From a filamentous cyanobacterium Phorm 6 (GTDB lineage: Bacteria; Cyanobacteriota; Cyanobacteriia; Cyanobacteriales; Microcoleaceae): DNA of 37,443 nucleotides. The notes under the pieces are model-generated. The model did not search any database. It was not told the origin of the DNA and saw nothing but the letters and a program-made list of their open reading frames with translations. The position numbers and the translations under genes are program-made. The stretch spans positions 1 through 37,443 of the forward strand of contig PVWI01000021.1 in NCBI GenBank assembly GCA_003003725.1, read 5' to 3'. Of this stretch, positions 7,735 to 17,370 are shown piece by piece. The number at the start of each line of letters is the position of its first letter. Positions within the stretch are counted from its first letter, which is position 1.

Positions 7735-9108
7735 ATGGTCAAGAGTCAAAAAACCAACCGTGACCACGCTAAAAAAACCACAAGACCGATGGTGGAAGAT
7801 GAAGCGATTGCCTCGCAACTATCGGCATTACTAACACCAGCCATCACTTCACAAGAAAATTACTACCGTCAACTGGGTTTGCGAGGAAGAATTCTTAATC
7901 TACCGTTGATGGTAGCAGCAGTATTAACTTTGCTGTGGCGAGACGTATCTGGAGTCACAGAACTCACAAGAATGTTAGCCAGAGAAGGTTTTTTGTGGTG
8001 CCGACCTACAACAGTAACTCAACAAGCAATGTCTCAAAGGTTTCTAAGTTTTCCTGCCACATTATTTGAGGGAGTTTTCAAAAATTTATTGCCGATTTTA
8101 AGAACTGCTTGGCACCAGAGAAACCAACGCCCTCTACCAGAAAGCATTCAATTTACCTTGAGAAAGTTTTCGAGAATTTGGATAGTAGATAGCTCAACAC
8201 TCGAAGCATTGTTTTGTAAACTCAAAAGCCTCGAAGGTATACCCAAAGGGCAGTTGGCAGGAAAAATGGCAACAGTCATAGATTTAATGACCAGGCTTCC
8301 TGTCGATATTTGGTTTCTGGAAAACCCGAGAGCTTCTGATGTTAAGATTGATGAAAACATCCTGCAATTAGTGCCAGCTAAAACCTTACTCTTACTGGAT
8401 AGGGGATTTTATCATTTTAGCTTTTGGCTCAAATTAATTGAAAGAGATATCCACTTAATCACTCGCTTGAAAAAAGGAGCAGCAGTTCAAGTACAGCAAG
8501 TATTAACCAAAAGTTACGACCTGAAAGATAGTCTGATACGTTTGGGTTCGGGAACAGCAAAAACTCCATTTATTACCTTACGCTTGATTGAAATTCGTTC
8601 GGGTAAAACCTGGCATTCTTATTTGACAAGCGTACTAGATCCTCAAGTGTTACCACCCTACGTCGTGGCAGATTTATATCGCAAGCGTTGGAGAATTGAA
8701 GAAGCTTTCAATACCGTAAAAAGGCTGTTGGGATTAAGCTATTTGTGGACGGGTTCTCTCAACGGGATTCAGCTTCAAATTTGGGGAACTTGGATATTCT
8801 ATGCAATCTTGGTCGATTTAGGTGATGCCGTTGCTGATCAACTCTCTTTACCAATTGATTCGATTTCATTAGAAATGATTAACCGGGGTCTTTACCATTT
8901 TTATGTAGCCCGCCAACAAGGTAAAGCAACTGACCCTATCGAGTATTTCGCCGCCCCTGAAAATCGAGACTTAGGTATTGTTAAAGCTCAACGAAAACCC
9001 AATATTAAGTTAATTGTTGCACCTTTCCCCGATCGACAGCGAGGCAAAGAGCAATTTTTCTTTGAGACATCTTCTCAAACCCCCTTGACAACTGCCATAC
9101 AGGCTTAA
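7735..9108 (+). CDS. IS4-family transposase, intact
   Basis: A 457-aa DDE transposase. The three catalytic positions are visible: IWIVDSST (Asp about 152), LLLLDRGFYHF (Asp about 222) and YRKRWRIEEAFNTVKRLLGL, the IS4 Y-(2)-R-(3)-E-(6)-K signature (Glu 322/323). I prefer the ATG at 7735, which has AGGT nine bases upstream; an in-frame TTG at 7717 would add six residues. The frame is uninterrupted, so the element may still be active. I could not define terminal inverted repeats. The right boundary probably lies near 9127, where sequence resembling a DUF433 gene begins. Confidence 0.9.
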   Translation: MVKSQKTNRDHAKKTTRPMVEDEAIASQLSALLTPAITSQENYYRQLGLRGRILNLPLMVAAVLTLLWRDVSGVTELTRMLAREGFLWCRPTTVTQQAMSQRFLSFPATLFEGVFKNLLPILRTAWHQRNQRPLPESIQFTLRKFSRIWIVDSSTLEALFCKLKSLEGIPKGQLAGKMATVIDLMTRLPVDIWFLENPRASDVKIDENILQLVPAKTLLLLDRGFYHFSFWLKLIERDIHLITRLKKGAAVQVQQVLTKSYDLKDSLIRLGSGTAKTPFITLRLIEIRSGKTWHSYLTSVLDPQVLPPYVVADLYRKRWRIEEAFNTVKRLLGLSYLWTGSLNGIQLQIWGTWIFYAILVDLGDAVADQLSLPIDSISLEMINRGLYHFYVARQQGKATDPIEYFAAPENRDLGIVKAQRKPNIKLIVAPFPDRQRGKEQFFFETSSQTPLTTAIQA

Positions 9109-9126
9109 CTTGTTACGAATGACCCC

Positions 9127-9255
9127 CAGTTCTGAAAAATCTTCCAGAATTTCTGTTTCCGTCATGCCACTTGCGAGATATTCTAAGATGTCGTATACTG
9201 TGATTCGTATTCCCCGAATACATGGTTTGCCACTGCGTTTTCCAGGTTCAAGCGA
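9127..9255 (-). pseudogene. DUF433 antitoxin-like gene fragment cut by the IS4-type element
   Basis: On the minus strand one frame reads LEPGKRSGKPCIRGIRITVY, then DILEYLASGMTETEILEDFSEL, nearly the consensus of DUF433 proteins (HTH antitoxin-like partners of PIN-domain toxins). Upstream the frame is not continuous with a plausible start (a shifted frame holds ATG at 9312). Downstream, homology stops at FSEL exactly where IS sequence seems to begin. The missing C-terminal half (normally about 30 residues) is not visible on the other side of the IS, so a deletion accompanied the insertion. No toxin partner remains nearby. Confidence 0.75.
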
Positions 9256-9310
9256 GTGGGGACACTATTAGAAAGTCCGAAGGTGGATTTGAGAAGGGGA
9301 ATGGTTTCCA

Positions 9311-9338
9311 TTGATCGCAATAACTGAGAATTTATAAA
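9311..9338 (+). promoter_or_regulatory. Candidate promoter of the GHKL ATPase operon
   Basis: TTGATC (9311-9316) and TATAAA (9333-9338), 16 bp apart, lie just upstream of the 858-aa gene. A strong purine-rich RBS, AAGGAAAAGGAAACC, then precedes the ATG at 9359. The leader would be only about 15 bases. Based on consensus match only. Confidence 0.35.
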
Positions 9339-9358
9339 ATAAGGAAAAGGAAACCAAG

Positions 9359-11935
9359 ATGCCAGGTTATCAACCCAAACAAGGTACAATCATTAACAAT
9401 ATAAAGAGTCTTCTGAAAGAACGCTACAAACAAGGCTTTCCAATTATCAAAGAAATTATTCAAAATGCGAACGATGGCCAAGCCAAAACTCTTAAGTTCG
9501 GGATATCTAGAGGATTGGTTGGCACTGCTGAGAATCCTGTAGTTCATCCGCTTTTGACAACGCCTGCCCTATTTTTTCTCAATGATGGTGTGTTTAAAAC
9601 ATCTGATCGTGAAGCAATTTCTTGTTTTGGGATTGATGCAAATGCAGGAGATAAGGGCAAAATTGGTAAGTTTGGCTTAGGACAAAAAAGCATTTTTCAC
9701 TTTTGCGAAGCTTTTTTCTATATTGCGCGTTCTGAAGATTTTCCTAATGGGTGCGGTGCTTTTATTAATCCTTGGGCGACACCCGATGGTACAGATAGGA
9801 GACGACCAGAATGGATTGAGTTAAATGAAGTAGACCATGAGCATTTAAAAAAGTATCTAATCGATCGCAAGTTAATTGATACAGATAACCAATATTTCCT
9901 TCTTTGGGTTCCATTTCGACGACCGGATGATAAACGCTGTATTCTGGCCAATTATTACAATGACGAAAATTCTATTCAAGATAGTTTGCCTAATGATATG
10001 GATATCAAAATTGGGCAACTACTTCCTTTATTGCGACACCTGACAAATATTCAATATTGGGTTGAGGATGACACAAGAAAATTACAACAAAAATTCAATG
10101 TTTGCGTAGATTCTTCAGTTCCTTTAGAACGCTTTATTTACCCTAATAATGATAAAGATGCACTTTCACCTAATGAGCATCGTCTCGAAGGAAAAGTAAC
10201 TGTGAGTAAACAGGCGATCTCTTTTGCTGGTATTGAGCGGATATTGCCAGCCGAAGATTTTGCATTTTTACTGGGGCAAGATGCGGATAAAGCCTCAAAA
10301 AACTTTTGGGAAGATTTGCAGCAATCTTGCTACTGGAGCCAGCGATCATCTATCAATGAAGATAAAGATTATGAAGAAGAATTTATTCCTGACAAGTCAA
10401 TTCCTCACTGTGGTGTTGTTTTTACACAAAAATCAAGTAACACATCTCGTAGTGCTAAATTAACTCTTCAATGGGCAGTTTTTCTGCCTCTGGCGAGTGA
10501 TGAAAATAGCTCAAACGAAGAAGATCGTGCTGCATATCAACAAATTGATTGTGATGGCGAACAAGACTACACAATTTTCCTGCACGGTTACTTTTTTCTT
10601 GATTCGGGAAGAAAATATATTGAAGGGCTAAAGAATATTGATCGGGAAGTTCTCGCTCAACATCCTCCCCAAAACGAGGATGATATGGTCTGGCAGTGGA
10701 ACTACTTGCTTGCAACAAAAGGAACACTAAGACTTGTACTACCATCTTTGCGTGACTTTGTAGAGACTCATGGGCTTTCTAATATTGCTATATCACACCT
10801 ATGTCAAGGACTTCTTAAATCTCATCTGTTTAAAGGCAAAGTATTTAGGCAAAGTATTTATTTCGAGTATCAATGGGTATTTCGTACTTGTCGTTCGGTC
10901 AATCAGTGGCAACTTATAGGATTGGACGCAACTGTGCGATCGCTTCCTAGCATTCCTTCTAAGTCTATCTGGGATGCTTTCCCACAACTTAAGAAACTTG
11001 CCGAGCAATACTGCTTAACCGTTAAAGAAAAACCAAACTTACTTGTAGGAAAAAATACTCCCACATGGAAATCAGACGAAATATGCGCTATTATAAATTC
11101 ACTCGAACCTAGCAAAATTTTCTCGAATATTGATAATCTTAGCTTCCTCCAAGCTTTTTTAAGTCAAAGTCAGCAGGAAACTAAGGTTATCAATGATGAA
11201 GAAGTGCAGGTAAGCTTAAGAAAACTTCTTCATAAAGCTTTTGCAGAACTTGGTATAGCACAACTACAGGATAAAATTCTTCCCTTTGTAAAGAAATTGC
11301 TGGCACTTGTGTTACCAGAGAGTCGTTATGCGATCGCCAAATTCGACGCAAACGAGCCAACCGCCGTGCATAATATTCTTAACAAGCTCTATGCACTCAA
11401 CCTCGATGTGCTACTTATCTATGAAATTTTTGAGCCTGCATCACAATCTAGTCAAGCAATACTGAAATCTGAGCAAGCAGTTGACGTACTTACTTGTCTT
11501 AGTGATATCTTGAAAGAAGATAAGTCTATATACCTAGCAATTTGTAACCTGATTAAACAAATTCTTAGCAAGTTTGATTATCCTTTAATTATTATTGGTG
11601 AACTAGCTGATAAAATCTTATTTTACGGCTATAAATATCGCGAGAAAAAGACTTACCTTTGGAGTTATGCTAAACTATGCGAAAGTCGCTCCAAAAACCT
11701 TCTTTTCACAGGTAAATACAATACCATAGCGGCTGCCCTAAATGAAGCCATTCCTGATTATGACTTCATATTCATTGAGGAGAATCTCGCAAGCATACTT
11801 AACAAAATTCTAAGTATGAAAGGTATTTCTTCACTCACACTTGATAGCTGTAAAAACCTGCTTGACAAAAAACCAAATTTGGCTATTCCTGAACAACGCA
11901 TAAATCTATTGAAGGAGTTAATTCGTCATGTCTAA
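9359..11935 (+). CDS. Sacsin-type GHKL (HSP90-like) ATPase, 858 aa
   Basis: The N-terminal 120 residues hold the GHKL ATP-binding (Bergerat) motifs: PIIKEIIQNANDGQ (about 28-41, Glu/Asn for Mg-ATP), LFFLNDGVF (about 71-79, the D-x-G-type box), and KGKIGKFGLGQKSIFH (about 99-114, glycine lid). This arrangement matches the sacsin/HSP90-like branch. The remaining 700 residues are soluble, mostly helical in the second half, and match no domain I recognise. Its stop overlaps the next ATG by 8 bp, so the two proteins are probably made together and may form one machine. GHKL ATPases dimerise on ATP and clamp partners or DNA. A defence or DNA-surveillance role is inferred from the nuclease-bearing partner. 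Confidence 0.85.
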   Translation: MPGYQPKQGTIINNIKSLLKERYKQGFPIIKEIIQNANDGQAKTLKFGISRGLVGTAENPVVHPLLTTPALFFLNDGVFKTSDREAISCFGIDANAGDKGKIGKFGLGQKSIFHFCEAFFYIARSEDFPNGCGAFINPWATPDGTDRRRPEWIELNEVDHEHLKKYLIDRKLIDTDNQYFLLWVPFRRPDDKRCILANYYNDENSIQDSLPNDMDIKIGQLLPLLRHLTNIQYWVEDDTRKLQQKFNVCVDSSVPLERFIYPNNDKDALSPNEHRLEGKVTVSKQAISFAGIERILPAEDFAFLLGQDADKASKNFWEDLQQSCYWSQRSSINEDKDYEEEFIPDKSIPHCGVVFTQKSSNTSRSAKLTLQWAVFLPLASDENSSNEEDRAAYQQIDCDGEQDYTIFLHGYFFLDSGRKYIEGLKNIDREVLAQHPPQNEDDMVWQWNYLLATKGTLRLVLPSLRDFVETHGLSNIAISHLCQGLLKSHLFKGKVFRQSIYFEYQWVFRTCRSVNQWQLIGLDATVRSLPSIPSKSIWDAFPQLKKLAEQYCLTVKEKPNLLVGKNTPTWKSDEICAIINSLEPSKIFSNIDNLSFLQAFLSQSQQETKVINDEEVQVSLRKLLHKAFAELGIAQLQDKILPFVKKLLALVLPESRYAIAKFDANEPTAVHNILNKLYALNLDVLLIYEIFEPASQSSQAILKSEQAVDVLTCLSDILKEDKSIYLAICNLIKQILSKFDYPLIIIGELADKILFYGYKYREKKTYLWSYAKLCESRSKNLLFTGKYNTIAAALNEAIPDYDFIFIEENLASILNKILSMKGISSLTLDSCKNLLDKKPNLAIPEQRINLLKELIRHV

Positions 11936-14900
11936 AGAATTACGTTACTTGCTGCATGGAAATAAGGAAAAATATGATGATGTACAAACACCCTTATACA
12001 TCATCCCTCAAGAAAGTACGCTATGGCAAAAGATTGGGTTACAAGTTCTCACCAGTCGGAAAGAAGATTGGCGATTAATTAATTCAGTATTTATTGATTC
12101 CCTTCCTACTCCTACAGCTAATTTGAAAAGATTGGGAATTGAAAAACTTCTAGCTGAACAAGTTGTTGATTTAATTCGCCAAAACCCAGAGTCCGTCGAT
12201 GGAATTTTGCTGAACAAATCTGAGAGATATGAACTTCTCGCTTACATCAGCCAGAAACCTAGTAATCAATATCTATGGAAGTCATTACGATTGCATGAAA
12301 ATGCTAATAATCCTAATCGCTTAGAAAGCATCGAAGTTAATCGCGTTTATTTAGAGAATTCAGACTTTCCTTTAGATGAACGACTAAAAAACTACATCGT
12401 TTTAATTCGACGAAATACAGAAATTCAGCAAAACTGGATTCCGTCATGGACTCCTGATGCAGCGATCGCAAAAGTTCTTAGCCTACCGAATCCTCATCAA
12501 TACTATGGCATCATTCTCGATGCACTGCAAAGGATGACTGATGAAACAAAAGAATCGCACAAAGAGTCTTTAAAAAGTTCTGGGTGGCTTCCTCCAAATG
12601 GATATTGTCCACAAGATATACTCAAACTCCAAAATAATTTGGAGCAATATGCAAAAGAGATTGCTAGTTTAAATAAGAGTAAACATCCTCAACAGGTTCT
12701 ACATGAATCAGTCAGAAAGAGTAAAGTAGAGCATTGGATTAAGAGCTTATTTACAGTTTGGAATGCAGAAATAGTAATTAAGAAAATATTAACTCATAAT
12801 CAGAAAAATATTGAACATTGGCAAAGTTTTTGTCCAGTTATCCTTGATGCGCTATCTACAAATATTTCAGATGAATTAAAAACAATTCTTACGAGAGAAA
12901 GCTGGTTATTTTTAGGCGATCGTACTGTCTGTCTATCTCAAATTATTGAAACTCCTCGAAATAAACTCCAGAAACACCTATCAACACTGGTTCGTTTGAG
13001 TGCTGGTGAGTATGCCGAAATGAGCCAACTGCCTAAAGAAATTACGAACCATAAGAATTTTCCAATTCTCAATAAGTTTTTTTCACAATGGAAAGAGAAT
13101 GATGTTCTTGAGTTTATTCTAGCTCAAAACGAACCACACAAGTATTTTGAAATTATTCTGGATGCTCTCAGCAGTCTTTTACCGCAGTCTACTCCTAATA
13201 ATGTAAACACTCAAAAACTTAGCACGCTGGCTTGGTTGGTAGATAAACAGAGGAATGCTATCGATCCTAAGAGCATTATGATTCTGCACTACCCATCTCT
13301 AAATGAGGAGATTGAGGGCTTAGTCTATTTAGTTCCTGATCGTTATATATCATCTTCCCAATTAGCGAAGGAGTTTCGCAATCATAATGACTGTTCTCAG
13401 TGGCTTACTGAGAAACTATTCATCACAGAAGATGAAGCATTAATTGAGATTGGTAAACTTCTGAAGCAAGCGCCAGAATATCAGATTGGAGAGTTTTCTG
13501 TTGAAGAATTTCCCTTAGATAAATGCTTAGAAGCTTTCAAGCCATTTGATGTTAGCTTCCTGCCAGCCTGGAACTTTGCCAAAAACCTACCAAACGAGAA
13601 ATTCAAAAGATATCTGTTGCCAAACCTCTTAGATAAAATGGAGGTGGCAAAGCTCCGCGAGCTTCTAATATCGCTTTCTAGTCCCGCTTCTCAAGTGGAT
13701 GCTGCTAATGCCGCTAATGTGGAAATTTTCAATACTTATCTTGGATTAGCTATTAATTACGGAACATTCAGCACAGATATTTTACCCCACATCCGTCTTC
13801 TTAATCGTAAAGGTCAGTGGAAATCTCCTAATAACCAGTTAACAGGCGAAAACGCCAATATTGATGATACTTATGTGCTAGATAAAGAGCAGTTAGATAT
13901 TATACATTCATTCTTGAAATCAGAGACTCAAAGCAATTATGATTTACCAGAATCTGAGGAAGTTTTAGAAGACGAAAATAGCATCTTGATAAATTACTTT
14001 AAAAAATGGGAGGATCACTGTCCATTAGAACTCATTGGAGCGTTTCTGAGTCTTTTCAAGAGTTCTGATAATAAGATTAAGGAACAGGCGAAATATTATC
14101 TAGGCAGACGTAATATAGAACATTTGCAAGAACGCTTGCTGGAAAATACAGCAAAACCCATTCGAGTTTTTCAAGTGCGTATTGGTGACGATGGAAATCG
14201 GACGCGCAAGGTGACTTCAATACTGGGATGTACTTTTGACGCTGAACTTGCTGCTGATCTACCTAATCTGCCTCATTTTTTCGTCAATGAAGGTGAATTA
14301 GCCAGCAATAAGCTAGAACTGTTGCATATACAACTAGGAAAACTTACTCGTACTGAGTTAGTGAGAATTCTTAAAGACTCGACTGGAGTTCTTCTTAAAA
14401 AAGTTTATGGAGTCGAACCCAATATAGGAGCGATTTGGGATGATTTGCTAAATTCCGATCAGCTTGACATCCGAGTAGCTGAAAAATTGGTGATAAAGAA
14501 TGCTTCGTATATTCTGAGGGAGCTTGCAATACAGGAACTCAGTGTAAAAATGCTCTTGGACAACTTAGAAGACTTGCGTCGCAACGAAACCGAATACGAA
14601 GTACAAAATCTGAATGAAAAAAAACAAGCTACTGAAAAAGAGATTCAAGAAAAACTCTCTGAATTGTCAAATCTGCTAAAAAATAATGAAGGCGTAAAAG
14701 AGAGTTTACTCAAGTCTGTACGAGAAAAAATAAAGAAGTATGGCTATCGTCCCCAGAGTATCCCCTTTGAGCTATTTCAAAATGCCGATGATGCCGTAGT
14801 TGAATGGCAAAAAATGTCATCACCCACAGAACTTGAGGAAGAAAGAAAACAGTTTGTGGTGGTACTGAGCGATCGCCAGCTTTTATTTATTCATGCGGGT

Positions 14901-17258
14901 AGACCGATTGGGTGTTTCCAACATTCAGATAATCCAGAGAGAAACTATCGCGATGAGGGATACCATCGCGACCTTGAAAAGATGCTGACATTTAACACCT
15001 CTGACAAGGGAGATGGAGTAACAGGGATGTTTGGCTTAGGATTCAAAAGTGTTTATCTGTCATCATGTAAACGACCACGCATTTTAAGCAAGCGCTTAGG
15101 GTTTGCTGTCGAGGGTGGACTAATTCCTTCACGTCTCTCTCCTGAAGAAACTAAAGACTTGCAATACAAATTAGACTTATACAAGATGCCTTCAGATGCA
15201 ACAATTGTCGAACTAGAGTTAGAGCAGGGTATTCAGCCGCAAGAAATTATCACGAAATTTCAAGAACTAGCAGGTATTTTAACTGTTTTTTCACGGGCTA
15301 TTACAAAATATCGTTTTATTAACGATATTCAAGATAATGACTCAAAATTATTTACATGGGAGAGAAAACCTTTTCTGGGTATTCAAGGTATCGAAGTAAA
15401 TAAGATTACGATCAAGGGTGAAGACTCGCTACGACTGTGCCTGCGAACAGCATCTGGATCGGCTCTGCTATTAGATATGACCGAGAAAGACGGTAGGCTT
15501 AGTTGCACTACTCCTGATGCACCGACTTTTTGGGTAACAGCACCAACACAAGAAACACTTAACGTTGGTTTTATACTGAATGCAGCCTTTAAGGTGACAC
15601 CAGGAAGGACAAGGTTAGATTCAACAGGACAAAACAAAGAACTTGCTAATAATATTGGCATTGCGCTTGGTCAACTATTAAAGAAATTATGTGAAGCCAA
15701 CTGGGAAGATGTAAAAGTTGCTCTAGGTTTTTCTAGCGTAGATAGTTACAGCTTTTGGGAATTTCTTTGGAAAGAACTAGCCGTTAATTGGCAAAAAATC
15801 GATACTAATGAGCAGCGTGATCTGATTAGCGGTATTTTAGGCGGGGATCGCGGCATGGGATATCTCATTACCCGCAGTAAAGCCCTACCAAACGGATTAT
15901 ATGGTCAGTATCGCCAACTGATTTGTATCAATAGTAATACTAAATACTCCAAAGTGACAGGCAAACTTGCTGAAGAGTCTTGCTTCTGCAAAGTCGCTAG
16001 TTGGTCAAGCTTCCAGAAAAGTAGTGATCCACGTACTCTGATTGTTGATACTCAATGGGAAGAAGCCACAAAACTCTTAGACAAATCATTGTTTGATAAG
16101 CTCACCATTAACATTGACGATATACAACTGCTCAAGGCACTGAAAACCGAAGTTGGAGTCATTGAAGCAAAAGTAACGCCTGAAAAGGCAAGACAAGTAG
16201 GCAAGCTTATCTCAAAAGATTTTCTGAATAGCTTTAACAACTCTTCCGAGCGTGATAGCCTGAAAAAATTCCTGCCTCAGATTAAATTTCAATCAAAAGC
16301 TGGCAACTATCTACCCTCTGAACAATTGCTTTCAGCCACATCTAAAGAAGCTGAAGAGAAACTGTTAGTTGGTTTCGCACCCGATGATTGCTTACTGCAC
16401 GTTGACTATACCGACACTGCCATCGCTTTCTTCGATGCTTGTCGCTTGCAAAGAAAAAGTATTCCTGTAGAAGTTCTTCAAGAATGGGTATTACGGGAAG
16501 AAACGACGGAGAAAGGGCAGGCAATACGCGGCTATTTATCAAAAGGCGAACATCGAGATCAACTAGCAAAACTTCTTGACGAAAATCCTCAAGACTCTTG
16601 GATAAAAAAAGATCAGAGCATAAATGGACTTATAGACCGAATGATGGCAGTTATAACTGAGAGAGAAAAAGAATATCAGCGAGAACCAACAGATAGTAGA
16701 GAAAAAGAAGATCAGCTAAAACCCACAGGTAGTATTGTCCAGAACGATCAACAAGGTGTTGGAGATAACGCAGAAAAATGGGGTAAATTTGGTGAAGATG
16801 CAGCAAAACTATTTTACGAGAAACTTGGTTATGATGTTACCAAACAGCCAGATAAAGATGGTTATGATTTTAAATGTGTCAAGGCAGACAGTGAGTTATT
16901 TGTAGAAGTAAAAACAATTAATCCTAGATATAGCAATATAGTTCGGATTACACGCAACGAGTGCAGAGAAATGTGTAAAATTACGAATTCAGACAAATAT
17001 GAATTATTCATAGTCTGCCACAGTGGGGAATTAATCACGAATAGGATTCGGATTAAGTCTGCATGGAAAACATTACAGGAAGTCTTTTCAAAGCTCGATC
17101 AGCAAGCCCTCACTAATTGTGAGTATGCTGAAAAAGATCAAGAAGTTTTAATTGGGCTACAACGTAATTCAAATGGTTTAGATAATGACATATTGTTGAA
17201 CTGGAAAAGGCTGGTGAAAACTGGCTTGAGTAAGAATATAGAAGAAGTTTCTTCATAA
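11928..17258 (+). CDS. Giant GHKL ATPase with C-terminal DUF3883 nuclease-like domain, 1776 aa
   Basis: Residues 1 to about 870 are an unrecognised, largely helical region. About 880-925 is a charged coiled coil (LEDLRRNETEYEVQNLNEKK). A second GHKL module follows: IPFELFQNADDAV near 945-957 (N-box), LLFIHAGRPIG, where His-Ala replaces the usual acidic D-x-G residue, and GMFGLGFKSVY near 1033. The C-terminal domain, about 1617-1690, is DUF3883: GKFGEDAAKLFYEKLG, DGYDF and FVEVKT give the E, D and E-x-K of a PD-(D/E)XK nuclease. A linker before it repeats REKE(Y/D)Q..PT(D/G)S twice. RBS AAGGAG lies about 10 bp upstream, inside the previous gene. The odd D-x-G box may alter nucleotide turnover. 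Confidence 0.85.
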   Translation: MSKELRYLLHGNKEKYDDVQTPLYIIPQESTLWQKIGLQVLTSRKEDWRLINSVFIDSLPTPTANLKRLGIEKLLAEQVVDLIRQNPESVDGILLNKSERYELLAYISQKPSNQYLWKSLRLHENANNPNRLESIEVNRVYLENSDFPLDERLKNYIVLIRRNTEIQQNWIPSWTPDAAIAKVLSLPNPHQYYGIILDALQRMTDETKESHKESLKSSGWLPPNGYCPQDILKLQNNLEQYAKEIASLNKSKHPQQVLHESVRKSKVEHWIKSLFTVWNAEIVIKKILTHNQKNIEHWQSFCPVILDALSTNISDELKTILTRESWLFLGDRTVCLSQIIETPRNKLQKHLSTLVRLSAGEYAEMSQLPKEITNHKNFPILNKFFSQWKENDVLEFILAQNEPHKYFEIILDALSSLLPQSTPNNVNTQKLSTLAWLVDKQRNAIDPKSIMILHYPSLNEEIEGLVYLVPDRYISSSQLAKEFRNHNDCSQWLTEKLFITEDEALIEIGKLLKQAPEYQIGEFSVEEFPLDKCLEAFKPFDVSFLPAWNFAKNLPNEKFKRYLLPNLLDKMEVAKLRELLISLSSPASQVDAANAANVEIFNTYLGLAINYGTFSTDILPHIRLLNRKGQWKSPNNQLTGENANIDDTYVLDKEQLDIIHSFLKSETQSNYDLPESEEVLEDENSILINYFKKWEDHCPLELIGAFLSLFKSSDNKIKEQAKYYLGRRNIEHLQERLLENTAKPIRVFQVRIGDDGNRTRKVTSILGCTFDAELAADLPNLPHFFVNEGELASNKLELLHIQLGKLTRTELVRILKDSTGVLLKKVYGVEPNIGAIWDDLLNSDQLDIRVAEKLVIKNASYILRELAIQELSVKMLLDNLEDLRRNETEYEVQNLNEKKQATEKEIQEKLSELSNLLKNNEGVKESLLKSVREKIKKYGYRPQSIPFELFQNADDAVVEWQKMSSPTELEEERKQFVVVLSDRQLLFIHAGRPIGCFQHSDNPERNYRDEGYHRDLEKMLTFNTSDKGDGVTGMFGLGFKSVYLSSCKRPRILSKRLGFAVEGGLIPSRLSPEETKDLQYKLDLYKMPSDATIVELELEQGIQPQEIITKFQELAGILTVFSRAITKYRFINDIQDNDSKLFTWERKPFLGIQGIEVNKITIKGEDSLRLCLRTASGSALLLDMTEKDGRLSCTTPDAPTFWVTAPTQETLNVGFILNAAFKVTPGRTRLDSTGQNKELANNIGIALGQLLKKLCEANWEDVKVALGFSSVDSYSFWEFLWKELAVNWQKIDTNEQRDLISGILGGDRGMGYLITRSKALPNGLYGQYRQLICINSNTKYSKVTGKLAEESCFCKVASWSSFQKSSDPRTLIVDTQWEEATKLLDKSLFDKLTINIDDIQLLKALKTEVGVIEAKVTPEKARQVGKLISKDFLNSFNNSSERDSLKKFLPQIKFQSKAGNYLPSEQLLSATSKEAEEKLLVGFAPDDCLLHVDYTDTAIAFFDACRLQRKSIPVEVLQEWVLREETTEKGQAIRGYLSKGEHRDQLAKLLDENPQDSWIKKDQSINGLIDRMMAVITEREKEYQREPTDSREKEDQLKPTGSIVQNDQQGVGDNAEKWGKFGEDAAKLFYEKLGYDVTKQPDKDGYDFKCVKADSELFVEVKTINPRYSNIVRITRNECREMCKITNSDKYELFIVCHSGELITNRIRIKSAWKTLQEVFSKLDQQALTNCEYAEKDQEVLIGLQRNSNGLDNDILLNWKRLVKTGLSKNIEEVSS

Positions 17259-17330
17259 AAGCTTTTTAAATTCCAAGGGGTAATTTTGGGGATCAATCGC
17301 CCAAACTAAGATTTTTTAAGCTCTGTGACT

Positions 17331-17355
17331 CCTAGATTCAATTTCTAGGCTTTTT
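17331..17355 (+). terminator. Short hairpin terminator after the ATPase/nuclease operon
   Basis: CCTAGA (17331-17336), a 7-base loop and TCTAGG (17344-17349), followed by C and five T. The stem is only 6 bp, so it is modest, but it sits about 70 bp after the stop of the 1776-aa gene in the right orientation. Confidence 0.5.
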
Positions 17356-17370
17356 CAGCAGACCCTATCT

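Noticed and set aside
7620-9130. Defined terminal inverted repeats of the IS4-type element
   Set aside because: I compared GGGGTCATTCG near the right end with GGGGCATGG near 7637 and other left candidates; the match is too short to claim.
9183-9389. 68-aa minus-strand ORF upstream of the ATPase operon
   Set aside because: It is a shifted frame over the DUF433 fragment; the homologous frame is the other one.
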